From Ohtaekwangia sp036503775 (GTDB lineage Bacteria > Bacteroidota > Bacteroidia > Cytophagales > Cyclobacteriaceae), in the NCBI GenBank assembly GCA_036503775.1, contig DASXWH010000007.1, positions 1 to 45,372 of the forward strand: a stretch of 45,372 bases of DNA. The letters are read 5' to 3'. Both the position numbers and the translations under genes were made by a program. This document shows, in pieces, positions 1 through 7,647 of the stretch (positions are counted from its first letter, which is position 1; each line of letters starts with the position of its first letter). Under the pieces are notes generated by a model, which did not search any database, was not told the DNA's origin, and was given only the letters and a program-made list of their open reading frames with translations.

Positions 1-115
1 AAATCACAGCAATCACAAGTAGCAAATGAATGATACCTGTTGCACTATAATAAAATATTCCCAACAACCAGCCGATGATCAGAATCACAGCTATTAAATA
101 CAGTATGCTTCTCAT
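1..115 (-). CDS. lmo0937-type small membrane protein (partial)
   Basis: Reading the minus strand from an ATG at 115 gives MRSILYLIAVILIIGW followed by more hydrophobic sequence, still open when the window ends after 38 codons. The N-terminal MR-LYLIAVIL-IGW pattern and the later GIIHLLLVIAVI segment match the lmo0937 family (DUF5670) of roughly 50-residue two-helix membrane proteins, which are common in Bacteroidota and often found among stress genes. No biochemical role is known to me. It lies downstream of mlaD on the same strand with a 107-base gap. Only the last dozen or so codons should be missing. The family call rests on pattern recognition. Confidence 0.7.
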   Translation of the reverse strand, partial: MRSILYLIAVILIIGWLLGIFYYSATGIIHLLLVIAVI

Positions 116-222
116 AACCAAGGATTTTAAATGAATACTAAATATGTCTATTCTGGGTAAAATAATCTGCCAATGGTGGCATCTTAAGCTTTGGTATAAC
201 GGTGTAGAATTAAATGCCCATC

Positions 223-1191
223 CTATTGTTTTTGCTTCTTTTCTTTTTTCCTGAAGTAGCCACGAAGTAAGAAATTGTGCTGCATGGCCTCCATGTTCTC
301 ATCTAATTTTGCAGAAGCTGACTGGGCATTATTCAATGTAGTTTGCAGTTTTTGCGCAAAGACCGTATCTGCCAGCAGAACACCTATAGCGTTATTATTA
401 TTATTCAGTTTGGATACCAGGTCTTCCAGCTCCTTTGACATTTGAGCTGAATTGCGACTGACCTGTTTCACATTAGCAAGTGTCTGATCAAATACGTATG
501 ACAGCGATGTATCTGTAGCCAGCTTGTTGACCAGGCCATCACCATTGTTGAATTTATACATCATAGAAGCAAGCTGTTCTGAAGCTTTTGTTGTCTGTGT
601 GGAAGTTTCTTTCAAGCCAGCCACTGCCTGCCGAAGATCCTGTGCAATACTTCCATTCTGCATCAACTCTCCGACAACACCCTGCCCTTCATTTACCTTA
701 CGGGCCAATTGCTTCAAGTCATTTGTAAGTGAGCGGGTATTCTCTCCCACATCTTTAGCAATGTTGATCAACTCTTGTGTATCAGCGGGTGAAAACGCAC
801 CGAGCGTATCTGAATCCTGCAAGATGGCCTGTGCATCTCCGGGACGTATAACAACGATCTTATTTCCTACCAATCCATCAGATCCAACCGAAGCTGTAGC
901 ATTCTCTTTAATGAATTTGTTTTGCCTGTCTTTTAAAGAGAGCGTGACAACTACTTTTCCTTCGGCTACAATTCGCACATCCTGTACAATACCGATTTTT
1001 ACTCCGGATAACCAAACATTATCACCTTCCTTAAGCCCTTCTACGTTTCGGAAAACCGCATAAACCTTAAATGTTTTGTTGAATAGGTTTTTATCGCTAC
1101 CAATAAAAAATACAGACCCCAGGAAAAGGATAATCCCCAACAATACAAAAATGCCCAGCTTAATATCCTGTGTTACTTCTTTTGTTTTCAT
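223..1191 (-). CDS. mlaD: MlaD-like MCE-domain protein
   Basis: This is the substrate-binding MCE subunit of an Mla-type phospholipid transporter, anchored in the inner membrane with its MCE ring in the periplasm. One membrane helix lies at about residues 12-31 (LGIFVLLGIILFLGSVFFIG). The MCE domain spans about 38-118 and includes EGLKEGDNVWLSGVKIG. A long, probably helical region follows, as in Bacteroidota MlaD proteins, which are longer than the E. coli protein; this one has 322 residues. The C-terminus is basic. Five consecutive Asn codons occur near residue 265. It is the last gene of mlaE-mlaF-mlaD, 12 bases after mlaF. No mlaC, mlaB or mlaA is visible here. Confidence 0.9.
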   Translation of the reverse strand: MKTKEVTQDIKLGIFVLLGIILFLGSVFFIGSDKNLFNKTFKVYAVFRNVEGLKEGDNVWLSGVKIGIVQDVRIVAEGKVVVTLSLKDRQNKFIKENATASVGSDGLVGNKIVVIRPGDAQAILQDSDTLGAFSPADTQELINIAKDVGENTRSLTNDLKQLARKVNEGQGVVGELMQNGSIAQDLRQAVAGLKETSTQTTKASEQLASMMYKFNNGDGLVNKLATDTSLSYVFDQTLANVKQVSRNSAQMSKELEDLVSKLNNNNNAIGVLLADTVFAQKLQTTLNNAQSASAKLDENMEAMQHNFLLRGYFRKKEKKQKQ

Positions 1192-1203
1192 ACCTGCATA
1201 GAT

Positions 1204-1986
1204 TTAATAATTAAAAAAGGCTTCGATATCAGGGTCCTTTGATTCCTTCAATTCCTGAAATGTACCTTCCACTTTATTTTTGCCGTTTACCAGGGCAACA
1301 ACCCGGTCACCCGTGGTGCGGGCACAACTGATATCGTGCGTTATAATTATGGATGATGTCTGATGTTTCTGGCGAACTTCGTTTATCAGCTCATTAATTT
1401 CCGCTGACGTTATGGGATCAAGACCAGCTGTTGGTTCATCGTACAACATGATCTTGGGTTTCAGAATCAAGGTGCGGGCAATACCAACTCTTTTTTTCAT
1501 TCCACCGGATAGTTCGGCTGGTGTTTTGTCTGCAGCACTCGCCAATCCAACATCTTCCAGCGCTTCAATTACCAGTTCATTAAGCTTCCCTGGATCATGA
1601 ATACCCTGATTTCTTTTCAGCGGAAATTCAAGATTTTCGCGTACCGTCATAGAGTCATACAATGCACTGCCCTGAAACGAAAAACCGATTTGCAAGCGAA
1701 GCTCATTCAGCTCATCTTTGGTAAGTGATGAAACTTCTTTGCCCATGACTTGAATTTGCCCTTCATCATGTGGTATCAATCCTACCAGACATTTTATCAA
1801 AACTGATTTACCAGTGCCTGATCTACCAATGATTACCAGATTTTCCTCTGGATATAAATCCAGGTTCACGTCATTCAATACTTTTTTATCGCCAAATGAT
1901 TTTTTCAGATGCCTGATCTTTACCATGGGAACCCGGGTAACTTTTTGAGCCGTGAGTATAGGGTCAACTTGATTCTTCATAATCAC
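1204..1986 (-). CDS. mlaF: MlaF-like ABC transporter ATPase
   Basis: This is the cytoplasmic ATPase that powers the Mla phospholipid transporter together with MlaE. All ABC motifs are present: Walker A GRSGTGKS (54-61), Q-loop Gln105, signature LSGGM (159-163), Walker B IMLYDEP (179-185) and an H-loop ITHD. LSGGMKKRVGIART is characteristic of the MlaF subfamily. Translation appears coupled to mlaE: a GTG at 1986 overlaps the mlaE TGA by four bases (GTGA). An ATG two codons further in, at 1980, is an equally plausible start. The N-terminal extension of about 20 residues before the ABC fold is longer than in E. coli MlaF. Confidence 0.93.
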   Translation of the reverse strand: MIMKNQVDPILTAQKVTRVPMVKIRHLKKSFGDKKVLNDVNLDLYPEENLVIIGRSGTGKSVLIKCLVGLIPHDEGQIQVMGKEVSSLTKDELNELRLQIGFSFQGSALYDSMTVRENLEFPLKRNQGIHDPGKLNELVIEALEDVGLASAADKTPAELSGGMKKRVGIARTLILKPKIMLYDEPTAGLDPITSAEINELINEVRQKHQTSSIIITHDISCARTTGDRVVALVNGKNKVEGTFQELKESKDPDIEAFFNY

Positions 1987-2726
1987 CTAAACAGATTTAT
2001 AAACTGAAGTGAAACCAGGTCGATCACAAAAATGAAAATCATGGAAACAACAACCGATGTATTAGCTGCTTTTCCCACCCCGGCCGTACCGCCATGTGAA
2101 TGATAGCCCGCGTAGCAGGCAACCACCCCTATAGCGAGACCAAAAAAAGCTGACTTTATTATAGAAGAGAAAACATCGAGGTAAGTGATGGACGCTATCG
2201 CTTCATTAAAGAATAAAGTAATACTGGAATTATTGATCATATTCACCATGGTAAAAGATCCCAGCAGCGCAATGATATCTGCATAAACAACAAGCAGTGG
2301 CAACATCAGCGTAGTGGCCAGAACGCGTGTCACTACGAGATAGGAAAAGGGTCGTGTACCAGAAACTTCCATAGCATCGATCTGCTCAGAAACCCGCATG
2401 CTTCCCAGCTCTGCTCCAATGTTAGACCCTAACTTACCGGCACATATTAATCCTGTAATCAGTGGGCCAAGGGAACGTATTACAGCCTGCGAAACAAGTG
2501 AAGGCAACCACGACTCTGCACCAAATGAAGCAAGCGATGGTCTGGATTGCTTGGTGAACACCACGCCTGCCACGAACGCGGTAAATCCAATAAGAAAAAA
2601 AGAACGATAGCCAACCGTATAACACTGCCGGATAAGTTCGCGCGCTTCAAAAGAAGAAAAGAAATGATAAATGGTACTTCCGACAAACCTCGTAATAGAG
2701 GCCAGCTCAGTTAATTGTTTTTTCAT
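1983..2726 (-). CDS. mlaE: MlaE-like ABC transporter permease
   Basis: This is the inner-membrane permease of the Mla system. Diagnostic motifs include the GAELGSMRVSEQIDAMEV cytoplasmic loop and the NTSVVVSMIFIFVIDL C-terminal segment. Five or so hydrophobic stretches are visible, and the length of about 247 residues is normal for MlaE. I place the start at the ATG at 2726 rather than the in-frame TTG at 2741, which would add only MKSVF. It is first in the operon, and its stop overlaps the mlaF start. No convincing complete promoter was found in the 308 bases upstream, only an isolated TAAATTTG box (see 2727-3034). Confidence 0.92.
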   Translation of the reverse strand: MKKQLTELASITRFVGSTIYHFFSSFEARELIRQCYTVGYRSFFLIGFTAFVAGVVFTKQSRPSLASFGAESWLPSLVSQAVIRSLGPLITGLICAGKLGSNIGAELGSMRVSEQIDAMEVSGTRPFSYLVVTRVLATTLMLPLLVVYADIIALLGSFTMVNMINNSSITLFFNEAIASITYLDVFSSIIKSAFFGLAIGVVACYAGYHSHGGTAGVGKAANTSVVVSMIFIFVIDLVSLQFINLFR

Positions 2727-3034
2727 GAAAACTGATTTCAATTTTCCCCAGAATGATGAATTAAAAGCTAGTGCCTTTAAATGCTAAAACAGGTTTAAGC
2801 TCAATCCGAAAGGTGTTGTAGACTTTTGTCCACGTTGTGCAGGAAGCTGATTAAGATGAAGACTGATGGTCTTTCTACCATAAAGCCAAACGTGTCAGAC
2901 GGTGCATCCTTTAAGTTTTTTATGCATCCATTAATGCTGATGTGTCAAATTTATGTTGATTAAAGTACACAGGTTTCATCGATCTAACGGCATTAATTTT
3001 TTCCGAGTTTGTATACACCATAAACAGCCATGTT
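2727..3034. other. Intergenic region between mlaE and the holin-like gene
   Basis: This 308-base region separates two divergent transcripts, so both promoters should lie in it. On the minus strand TAAATTTG (2953-2946) matches the Bacteroidota -7 element TAnnTTTG, but no TTG lies 17-23 bases upstream of it, so it is only a half-site. No plus-strand box was convincing. A 35-codon ATG frame starting near 2854 is low-complexity and not supported as a gene. I see no RNA fold or repeat. Confidence 0.4.
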
Positions 3035-3379
3035 ATGCAGGAACTCAAAACCAAGATAAATGATCTGAGTGAAGATATAGAAGCTTACATAGAAGCCTAC
3101 TATGAATTGAAAGTTCTCAAAATTTCTGAAAAAGCATCACTCATGGCCACGCAGAGCATTATAGCTTCTGTTCAGCTGACGTTATTGATCTTTGTTATGA
3201 TCTTTGCCAGTATGGGCCTTGCGTGGTGGATCGGTGTAGCACTAAACAATGTGATCGCAGGTTTTTTCATTGTTGCAGGAATTTATACACTGCTGTTGAT
3301 TATTCTTATTGGTTTCAAAAAAGCGTTCGTTCCCATGCTAAGAAATGCGATCATCAAAAAAATGTTTGAAGAATTATGA
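3035..3379 (+). CDS. Phage-holin-family (holin-X-like) membrane protein
   Basis: This 114-residue protein has an amphipathic N-terminal helix (ELKTKINDLSEDIEAYIEAY) followed by two membrane helices at about 45-68 and 73-97, then a short basic tail. The layout matches the holin-like families Phage_holin_3_6/DUF1469, which in non-phage genomes are usually chromosomal membrane proteins found near YtxH/CsbD-type stress genes. There is no endolysin or other phage gene nearby, so a lytic role is unlikely. The stop codon overlaps the next start (ATGA), so the two are probably translated together. The family call is by pattern only. Confidence 0.65.
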   Translation: MQELKTKINDLSEDIEAYIEAYYELKVLKISEKASLMATQSIIASVQLTLLIFVMIFASMGLAWWIGVALNNVIAGFFIVAGIYTLLLIILIGFKKAFVPMLRNAIIKKMFEEL

Positions 3380-3744
3380 TAACAAATTACAATGAACTCC
3401 GTGCTGAAGAGAAGAGGTTAAGAGAATTTCTTGCAGTTAAGAAAGAGCATATCCGGACTGACATACGGGAGATAAAAGAAGAATTTAAACCTGCTCTTGC
3501 TTTGACAAAAATTGTTTCTGATTTACTGATCGGTAGCCCCTCACAAAATTCAATAGCACGTACCGGGGCAAACATTACGGTTGACCTTGCTTTGCGGAAA
3601 GTCTTGTCCAACTCAAATTTTCTGGTCAAACTGCTTGTACCGGGACTCGTGAAAAATTATACATCACATCTGGTAGACCGGGCGATACCTTTTCTTAAGA
3701 AGATCGGAGGTAAGGTGTTTGCTAAAAAGAGTAAACCTCAATAA
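3376..3744 (+). CDS. Unknown helical protein coupled to the holin-like gene
   Basis: I do not recognise this 122-residue protein. The first 50 residues are charged and probably coiled-coil (LRAEEKRLREFLAVKKEHIR). The middle is more hydrophobic but has no certain membrane helix (NSNFLVKLLVPGLVKNY). The C-terminus is basic (KKIGGKVFAKKSKPQ). It starts inside the stop of the holin-like gene (ATGA overlap), so the two probably form a functional pair, perhaps with this protein lying on the inner face of the membrane. Its last seven bases overlap the convergent receiver gene. The gene is well supported by coupling and composition; the function is unknown. Confidence 0.7.
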   Translation: MITNYNELRAEEKRLREFLAVKKEHIRTDIREIKEEFKPALALTKIVSDLLIGSPSQNSIARTGANITVDLALRKVLSNSNFLVKLLVPGLVKNYTSHLVDRAIPFLKKIGGKVFAKKSKPQ

Positions 3745-4172
3745 CCGGGAATGGATGCGGTTCCAAACCAGTAACCGCGAATATCCTCAACAACCTGGAG
3801 CAGGCTTTCAAACCTTGAAGGCTTCACAATGTATGTATTGGCGCCCAACTCATAACATCTCCTGATTTCCATTTCACTCCGTGTTGTTGTATATACGATT
3901 ACAGGGATGGTTTTAAAGACAGGATCCTTCTTAATTTCTTCAAGTGCTTCACGGCCCCCTTTACGGGGCATGTTCAAATCGAGTAGAATAAAACCAGGGA
4001 AGGTTTCCATTACCGATTTTTTGTCTTTAATGTCATGGAGATATGTGATCAGCTCAATCCCGTTCTCAACAAATTCAAGCCTTTCTGTAAATCCCTTCTC
4101 CTCGAATGCAGTTTGTAGTAGGAAACGATCATCTGCATCATCTTCCGCCACCAGTATAAAGGTCTTTTTCAT
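3738..4172 (-). CDS. Receiver-only response regulator, Rcp1-like
   Basis: This 144-residue protein is a single CheY-like receiver domain with no output domain. The acidic pocket is EDDADD (10-15), the phospho-acceptor is Asp65 in LLDLNMP, the switch Thr is in VYTTT (about 95) and the conserved Lys is Lys117 in IVKPS. The DD-DD start and the LLDLNMPRKGG loop are typical of the Rcp1 subgroup, which pairs with phytochrome-type SHDLQEP kinases. Such kinases occur at 6079 and 23055, with a variant at 10759, so this could be an orphan partner for one of them (inference). A strong Bacteroidota-type promoter lies directly upstream (4188-4217). The 3' end overlaps the convergent gene by seven bases. 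Confidence 0.9.
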   Translation of the reverse strand: MKKTFILVAEDDADDRFLLQTAFEEKGFTERLEFVENGIELITYLHDIKDKKSVMETFPGFILLDLNMPRKGGREALEEIKKDPVFKTIPVIVYTTTRSEMEIRRCYELGANTYIVKPSRFESLLQVVEDIRGYWFGTASIPGY

Positions 4173-4187
4173 TTCAGTTTAATTAAC

Positions 4188-4217
4188 CAAAGATAACATT
4201 GGTCATTCATTTAGCAA
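4188..4217 (-). promoter_or_regulatory. Bacteroidota-type promoter for the receiver gene
   Basis: On the minus strand TTG (4217-4215) is followed by 19 bases and then TATCTTTG (4195-4188). This fits the known Bacteroidota consensus (TTTG, 17-23 bases, TAnnTTTG). The -7 box ends 15 bases before the ATG at 4172, so the leader would be very short. It is the clearest promoter in the window. Confidence 0.7.
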
Positions 4218-4266
4218 GAACGTTAAAAGTTTACCATTTAATGAATTCTTTTCAATTTTAACCCTA

Positions 4267-4288
4267 AGTGTGGACACAATTCTACACT
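4267..4288. promoter_or_regulatory. Inverted repeat, possible operator
   Basis: AGTGTGGA (4267-4274), six bases, then TCTACACT (4281-4288). The two arms are inverted with one mismatch. It lies about 50-70 bases upstream of the receiver promoter and about 60 bases before the small plus-strand gene at 4347, a position suited to a dimeric regulator. There is no T-run, so it is not a terminator. Confidence 0.35.
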
Positions 4289-4346
4289 ATCTAATCGGGT
4301 GGCATTTGGTTTTTCAGCTACCATTAAAAATGAATTAGTAAATTTT

Positions 4347-4529
4347 ATGAATATCGAAATATCACAAATTGAGAAAAACGTAGTGGACACCGATAAACGC
4401 AAGGCCGGGTATAAAACAATCTCATCAAAAAAGAAGTCAAAAAATATTCAAACGCCAGAGGAAAATAAAGACGAAGAGAGCTTTAGCCGGATTAAACCAT
4501 TTATTAATATGTATGATCCGTTTGGATGA
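4347..4529 (+). CDS. Small Lys-rich hypothetical protein
   Basis: The ATG at 4347 opens a 60-residue frame that starts MNIEISQIEKNV, contains a Lys/Ser-rich centre (SSKKKSKN) and ends INMYDPFG. A GTG at 4299 would add 16 residues but lacks support. It has no signal peptide, no membrane helix and no recognised domain. It stands alone on the plus strand between two minus-strand signalling genes. The varied, non-repetitive composition is compatible with a real small cytoplasmic protein, but a chance frame cannot be excluded. Confidence 0.35.
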   Translation: MNIEISQIEKNVVDTDKRKAGYKTISSKKKSKNIQTPEENKDEESFSRIKPFINMYDPFG

Positions 4530-4600
4530 CAACCCCGGATTAATCAGGGGAGAATTTGCTAAAGATTCGAAAGTAGTCTGAAATTCGTCACGGTTAAAAT

Positions 4601-6070
4601 CTAGGAAGCTGCTTCAACACTTTTTAAAACCAACTGTGGCAAAATGATGGTGAACGTAGTCCCTTTGTTCACCGTTGATTTTACCTCAATGGTTCCCTGA
4701 TGCGCCTGCACTATATTAAGTGTTGATGCAAGGCCCAGCCCCATCCCATTTCTTTTTGAAGTAAAGTAAGGCTCAAAAAGTTTCGAAAGAATGTCTTGCG
4801 GTATTCCACAGCCATTGTCCGTGATCATCACCAGGCAATGCTTGTCCTTTTCCTGTAAGGAAACTTTTATTCTTCCTCCCTGATCATGAATTGCTTCCGT
4901 AGCATTTATGAGAATATTGAGGAAGGCTATTTTAAGTTTTTCGTCATCAGCTAAAATGAGCAAAGATTTTTCAGGGAAATCTGTATCAATTTGAATTCCC
5001 TTGAGTGTCATCCGATCCGATGCTATTTCAATACTCTTCTTAAGTATTTCATCCAACCCATTCTTTTTAAACTCCTTCTCGGTAGGCTTATATGAATCCA
5101 GTAATTCGGCTATCAGATCATCGATACGCTTGATGTTGCGCTTTATGATCTCATAGAAGACCTTGTCTTCATCCGGGATCAGTTCTGTATCGAGGTGCTC
5201 CACGGACATCTGAATATTGTTCAGAGGGTTCCGTACTTCATGGGCGAGCGTTCGAACCAAACGACCTGCAGTTGCCAACTTCTCGGTATAGAGAGCAGCG
5301 CGTTCCGCTTTTTTAAGATTGGTTATGTCATGGATGATAGCCTGGATGAACTGAACATTTTCATTTTCATTATGCAAGCTTGCCGTTAATACACAGACCT
5401 TTTTCTCATGACGATGGTCAATCACTACAATTTCCAGGTCGACAACTTCCCCATCCTCATCCAAACCTTCCCTGATTCGTTTTTTTAGTTCTTCGCCTTC
5501 AATAAGGTCGTACAAGGTTAATTGCGTAAGCCGCTCTTTGGGATACCGAAGCAGATCTGATGTAGCCGGGTTGCAGTCCTTAAACCGAAGTTCACGGTCT
5601 GTAATGAATACGGCATCCTTTGAACCGTCAAAAATACCCCTATACTTCCTTTCACTTTCACGCAATGCCTTAAGGGTTGTGTAATGATCCAGTGCATAGC
5701 GAATACTCCGCTCAAGCTTCTCCGTGTTCAGCTCAGATTTTACCAGGTAATCTACAGCACCAACACGCATGGCTTCACGGTCGATATCCCGGTTCCCTTT
5801 GCCGGTAAGCAGAATGATTGGCTCTTCACATTGCATCTCAACAGCATCCTTCAGCAAATCAATACCGGTCTTTGCTCCCAACCTGTAGTCCACAAAGTAA
5901 ATATCATGTTGCTTGGAGGCAAAACGACCAATTGCATCCTTATAGGTATAGCACCAATCCAGGGTAAAGGTGGCATTTTCAATAGACCGGATGTAATCCT
6001 GAATGATGAGAAAATCGTCTTCATCATCATCAATTACCAAAACACGAATAGGTTGACCGGATAAAAACAT
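4601..6070 (-). CDS. Receiver-PAS-histidine kinase
   Basis: This 489-residue soluble sensor kinase begins with a receiver domain. Domains in order are: receiver (about 8-125; phospho-acceptor Asp61 in YFVDYRLG, Lys111), PAS (about 140-255), HisKA with H-box LAHEVRNPLNNIQ (His277), and HATPase with N-box Asn389, DNGCGIP (418-424) and GMGLGL (442-447). The HEVRNPL box is of the NtrB type and differs from the SHDLQEP boxes of the other kinases here, so it is the most natural partner of the NtrC-type activator two genes upstream (inference). There is no membrane segment, so input probably comes through phosphorylation of the receiver and through PAS. It is last in the rpoN operon, eight bases after the preceding kinase. 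Confidence 0.9.
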   Translation of the reverse strand: MFLSGQPIRVLVIDDDEDDFLIIQDYIRSIENATFTLDWCYTYKDAIGRFASKQHDIYFVDYRLGAKTGIDLLKDAVEMQCEEPIILLTGKGNRDIDREAMRVGAVDYLVKSELNTEKLERSIRYALDHYTTLKALRESERKYRGIFDGSKDAVFITDRELRFKDCNPATSDLLRYPKERLTQLTLYDLIEGEELKKRIREGLDEDGEVVDLEIVVIDHRHEKKVCVLTASLHNENENVQFIQAIIHDITNLKKAERAALYTEKLATAGRLVRTLAHEVRNPLNNIQMSVEHLDTELIPDEDKVFYEIIKRNIKRIDDLIAELLDSYKPTEKEFKKNGLDEILKKSIEIASDRMTLKGIQIDTDFPEKSLLILADDEKLKIAFLNILINATEAIHDQGGRIKVSLQEKDKHCLVMITDNGCGIPQDILSKLFEPYFTSKRNGMGLGLASTLNIVQAHQGTIEVKSTVNKGTTFTIILPQLVLKSVEAAS

Positions 6071-6078
6071 GTTAAATT

Positions 6079-7641
6079 CTAATATTGTTTTTCAGGAAGT
6101 ATAATGGTAAAAACTGCACCCTCTCCCGTACTGGATGCATAAATAAAACCGTCATGATTTTCTGCTATCTTTTTGCAGATAGCCAGGCCAACACCGGCTC
6201 CGGCATATTCTGCCTTTCCATGCAAGCGTTGAAATATTTGAAATATTCGTTCAGCATATTCCTGTTCAAAACCAATTCCGTTGTCTACAAATACAATTTT
6301 ATGATAGGTCCTGTCTTTTGCTAACAGATATTTTTCACGTTCTCCTGGCCGTATCTCTTCGGTTTTAATTATTAACACAGGATTAACATCCGCTCTTCTG
6401 AATTTCAATGCATTGTTAATAATGTTTCCGAACAATTGCCGTATTTCCATAGGCATGGCATCTATAACGGGTAATGGACTTACTTTTATTGCTGCCCTGG
6501 TCTCTTCTATTTTTAACTCCAGATCTGATAATGACTCATTCAGTATTTCATTGAGGTTTACCGGTACGTACTCAAACGTACTTCGGGATGTTCTCGAAAA
6601 TTCAAGCAAATTATCAATCAATAACCGCATACTTTCTGATGATGCCATTATACGGGTAAGATACTGATTACCCTCCTGCTGGAGTACATCATTATATTTC
6701 GTTCTCAATCGTTCACTAAACGTGGAAATCTTACGAAGAGGCTCCTGCAGATCATGCGAAGCTACATAGGCAAACTCTTCCAGATCATGATTTGACCTAT
6801 TAAGTTCAAGAATAATCCGTTCACGTTCACGTTCCAGGCCTTTCAAAGCCGTTATGTCACGGGTTATTCCAACAATACGTATGACTTTCCCGTTTTCATT
6901 GGCCACAACTTTTCCCTTTGTAGATACTGATTTCTGTTTATTGTTCTTTGAATTGACAATATACTCGAACTCGAATTCCGTTTGTGTTGCTATTGCCTGA
7001 TCCAGTATTCGTTGAAATTCTTCCCGATGCTCTTCCGATACATGCTTCATGTAAAAATCGTGTGTGACTTTTTCAATCTCAGATGGTTTGTATTCCAGAA
7101 TATCATACAACCCTTTAGTCCATTCGATTCTATCAGTTTCAAGATGCCAATTCCATGTGCCAAACTGAAGTAATTGCTCGGTTTCTTCAAATAACTCCCT
7201 TGTGGCCCTGATTTCCTCCTCTGTTTTTAACTCATCTGTAATATCCTGCGCGACAAAAAGGAGTGAAGAAGCCTTTCCTTCAGCATTTCTTCTTAACACG
7301 GTACCCATTGTTTTGAAATGCCGCCACGAACCTTCTTTCCGGTTTAAACGGCAACCATAGGAATGTGACTCATTATCTTTAAGTGAAGCTAATTTTTCGA
7401 GTTCCAGCCTTACTCGTTCTACATCCTCTTTAAAAACGAGATTGAGCAGCGAGTCATCAGTGGCTTTAAATTCTTCGAAGGAGTATCCCAGGATATCCGT
7501 CAGTTTACGGTTGATATACTTAACTTTTCCTTTGTCTACATCATAGACATAAATCAAAGCAGGAAAAAAATCGCTTATTTTTTCGTTAAAGGATGAGGAA
7601 TCCTCACCGGATTCGAATAAAAGCTTAAGGTAATCAACCAT
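6079..7641 (-). CDS. PAS-PAS sensor histidine kinase (SHDLQEP type)
   Basis: This 520-residue cytosolic kinase has two PAS domains (about 20-138 and 155-268, each ending in a PAC-like -ITDELK/DITALK segment), a coiled linker, HisKA with H-box ASHDLQEPLRK (His296), and HATPase with DNGIGFE and GVGLAICKKI. The H-box and the IFQIFQRLHG segment place it in the phytochrome-related kinase group that signals to receiver-only regulators. No membrane helix or ligand residue is evident, so the signal is unknown. It lies between the NtrC-type gene (six-base gap) and the receiver-kinase (eight-base gap), indicating one transcript with rpoN. Confidence 0.9.
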   Translation of the reverse strand: MVDYLKLLFESGEDSSSFNEKISDFFPALIYVYDVDKGKVKYINRKLTDILGYSFEEFKATDDSLLNLVFKEDVERVRLELEKLASLKDNESHSYGCRLNRKEGSWRHFKTMGTVLRRNAEGKASSLLFVAQDITDELKTEEEIRATRELFEETEQLLQFGTWNWHLETDRIEWTKGLYDILEYKPSEIEKVTHDFYMKHVSEEHREEFQRILDQAIATQTEFEFEYIVNSKNNKQKSVSTKGKVVANENGKVIRIVGITRDITALKGLERERERIILELNRSNHDLEEFAYVASHDLQEPLRKISTFSERLRTKYNDVLQQEGNQYLTRIMASSESMRLLIDNLLEFSRTSRSTFEYVPVNLNEILNESLSDLELKIEETRAAIKVSPLPVIDAMPMEIRQLFGNIINNALKFRRADVNPVLIIKTEEIRPGEREKYLLAKDRTYHKIVFVDNGIGFEQEYAERIFQIFQRLHGKAEYAGAGVGLAICKKIAENHDGFIYASSTGEGAVFTIILPEKQY

Positions 7642-7647
7642 GACGTC

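Noticed and set aside
168..181. TGCCA-ATGG-TGGCA hairpin downstream of mlaD
   Set aside because: The 5-bp stem is short and no T-run follows, so it is not supported as a terminator.
524..1063. 179-codon open frame on the plus strand opposite mlaD
   Set aside because: It lies wholly opposite a gene with clear MCE features, lacks any recognisable domain, and has Cys/Ser/Pro-rich composition typical of antisense frames.
2854..2961. 35-codon plus-strand frame in the mlaE/holin-like gap
   Set aside because: Short, low-information sequence with no hydrophobic or domain pattern and no promoter.
3035..3379. Prophage remnant suggested by the holin-like protein
   Set aside because: No integrase, capsid, tail or endolysin gene is near; such proteins are common chromosomal membrane proteins.
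4299..4318. Possible sigma-54 site (TGGCATTTGGTTTTTC) before the small gene at 4347
   Set aside because: The -12 element lacks the GC dinucleotide.
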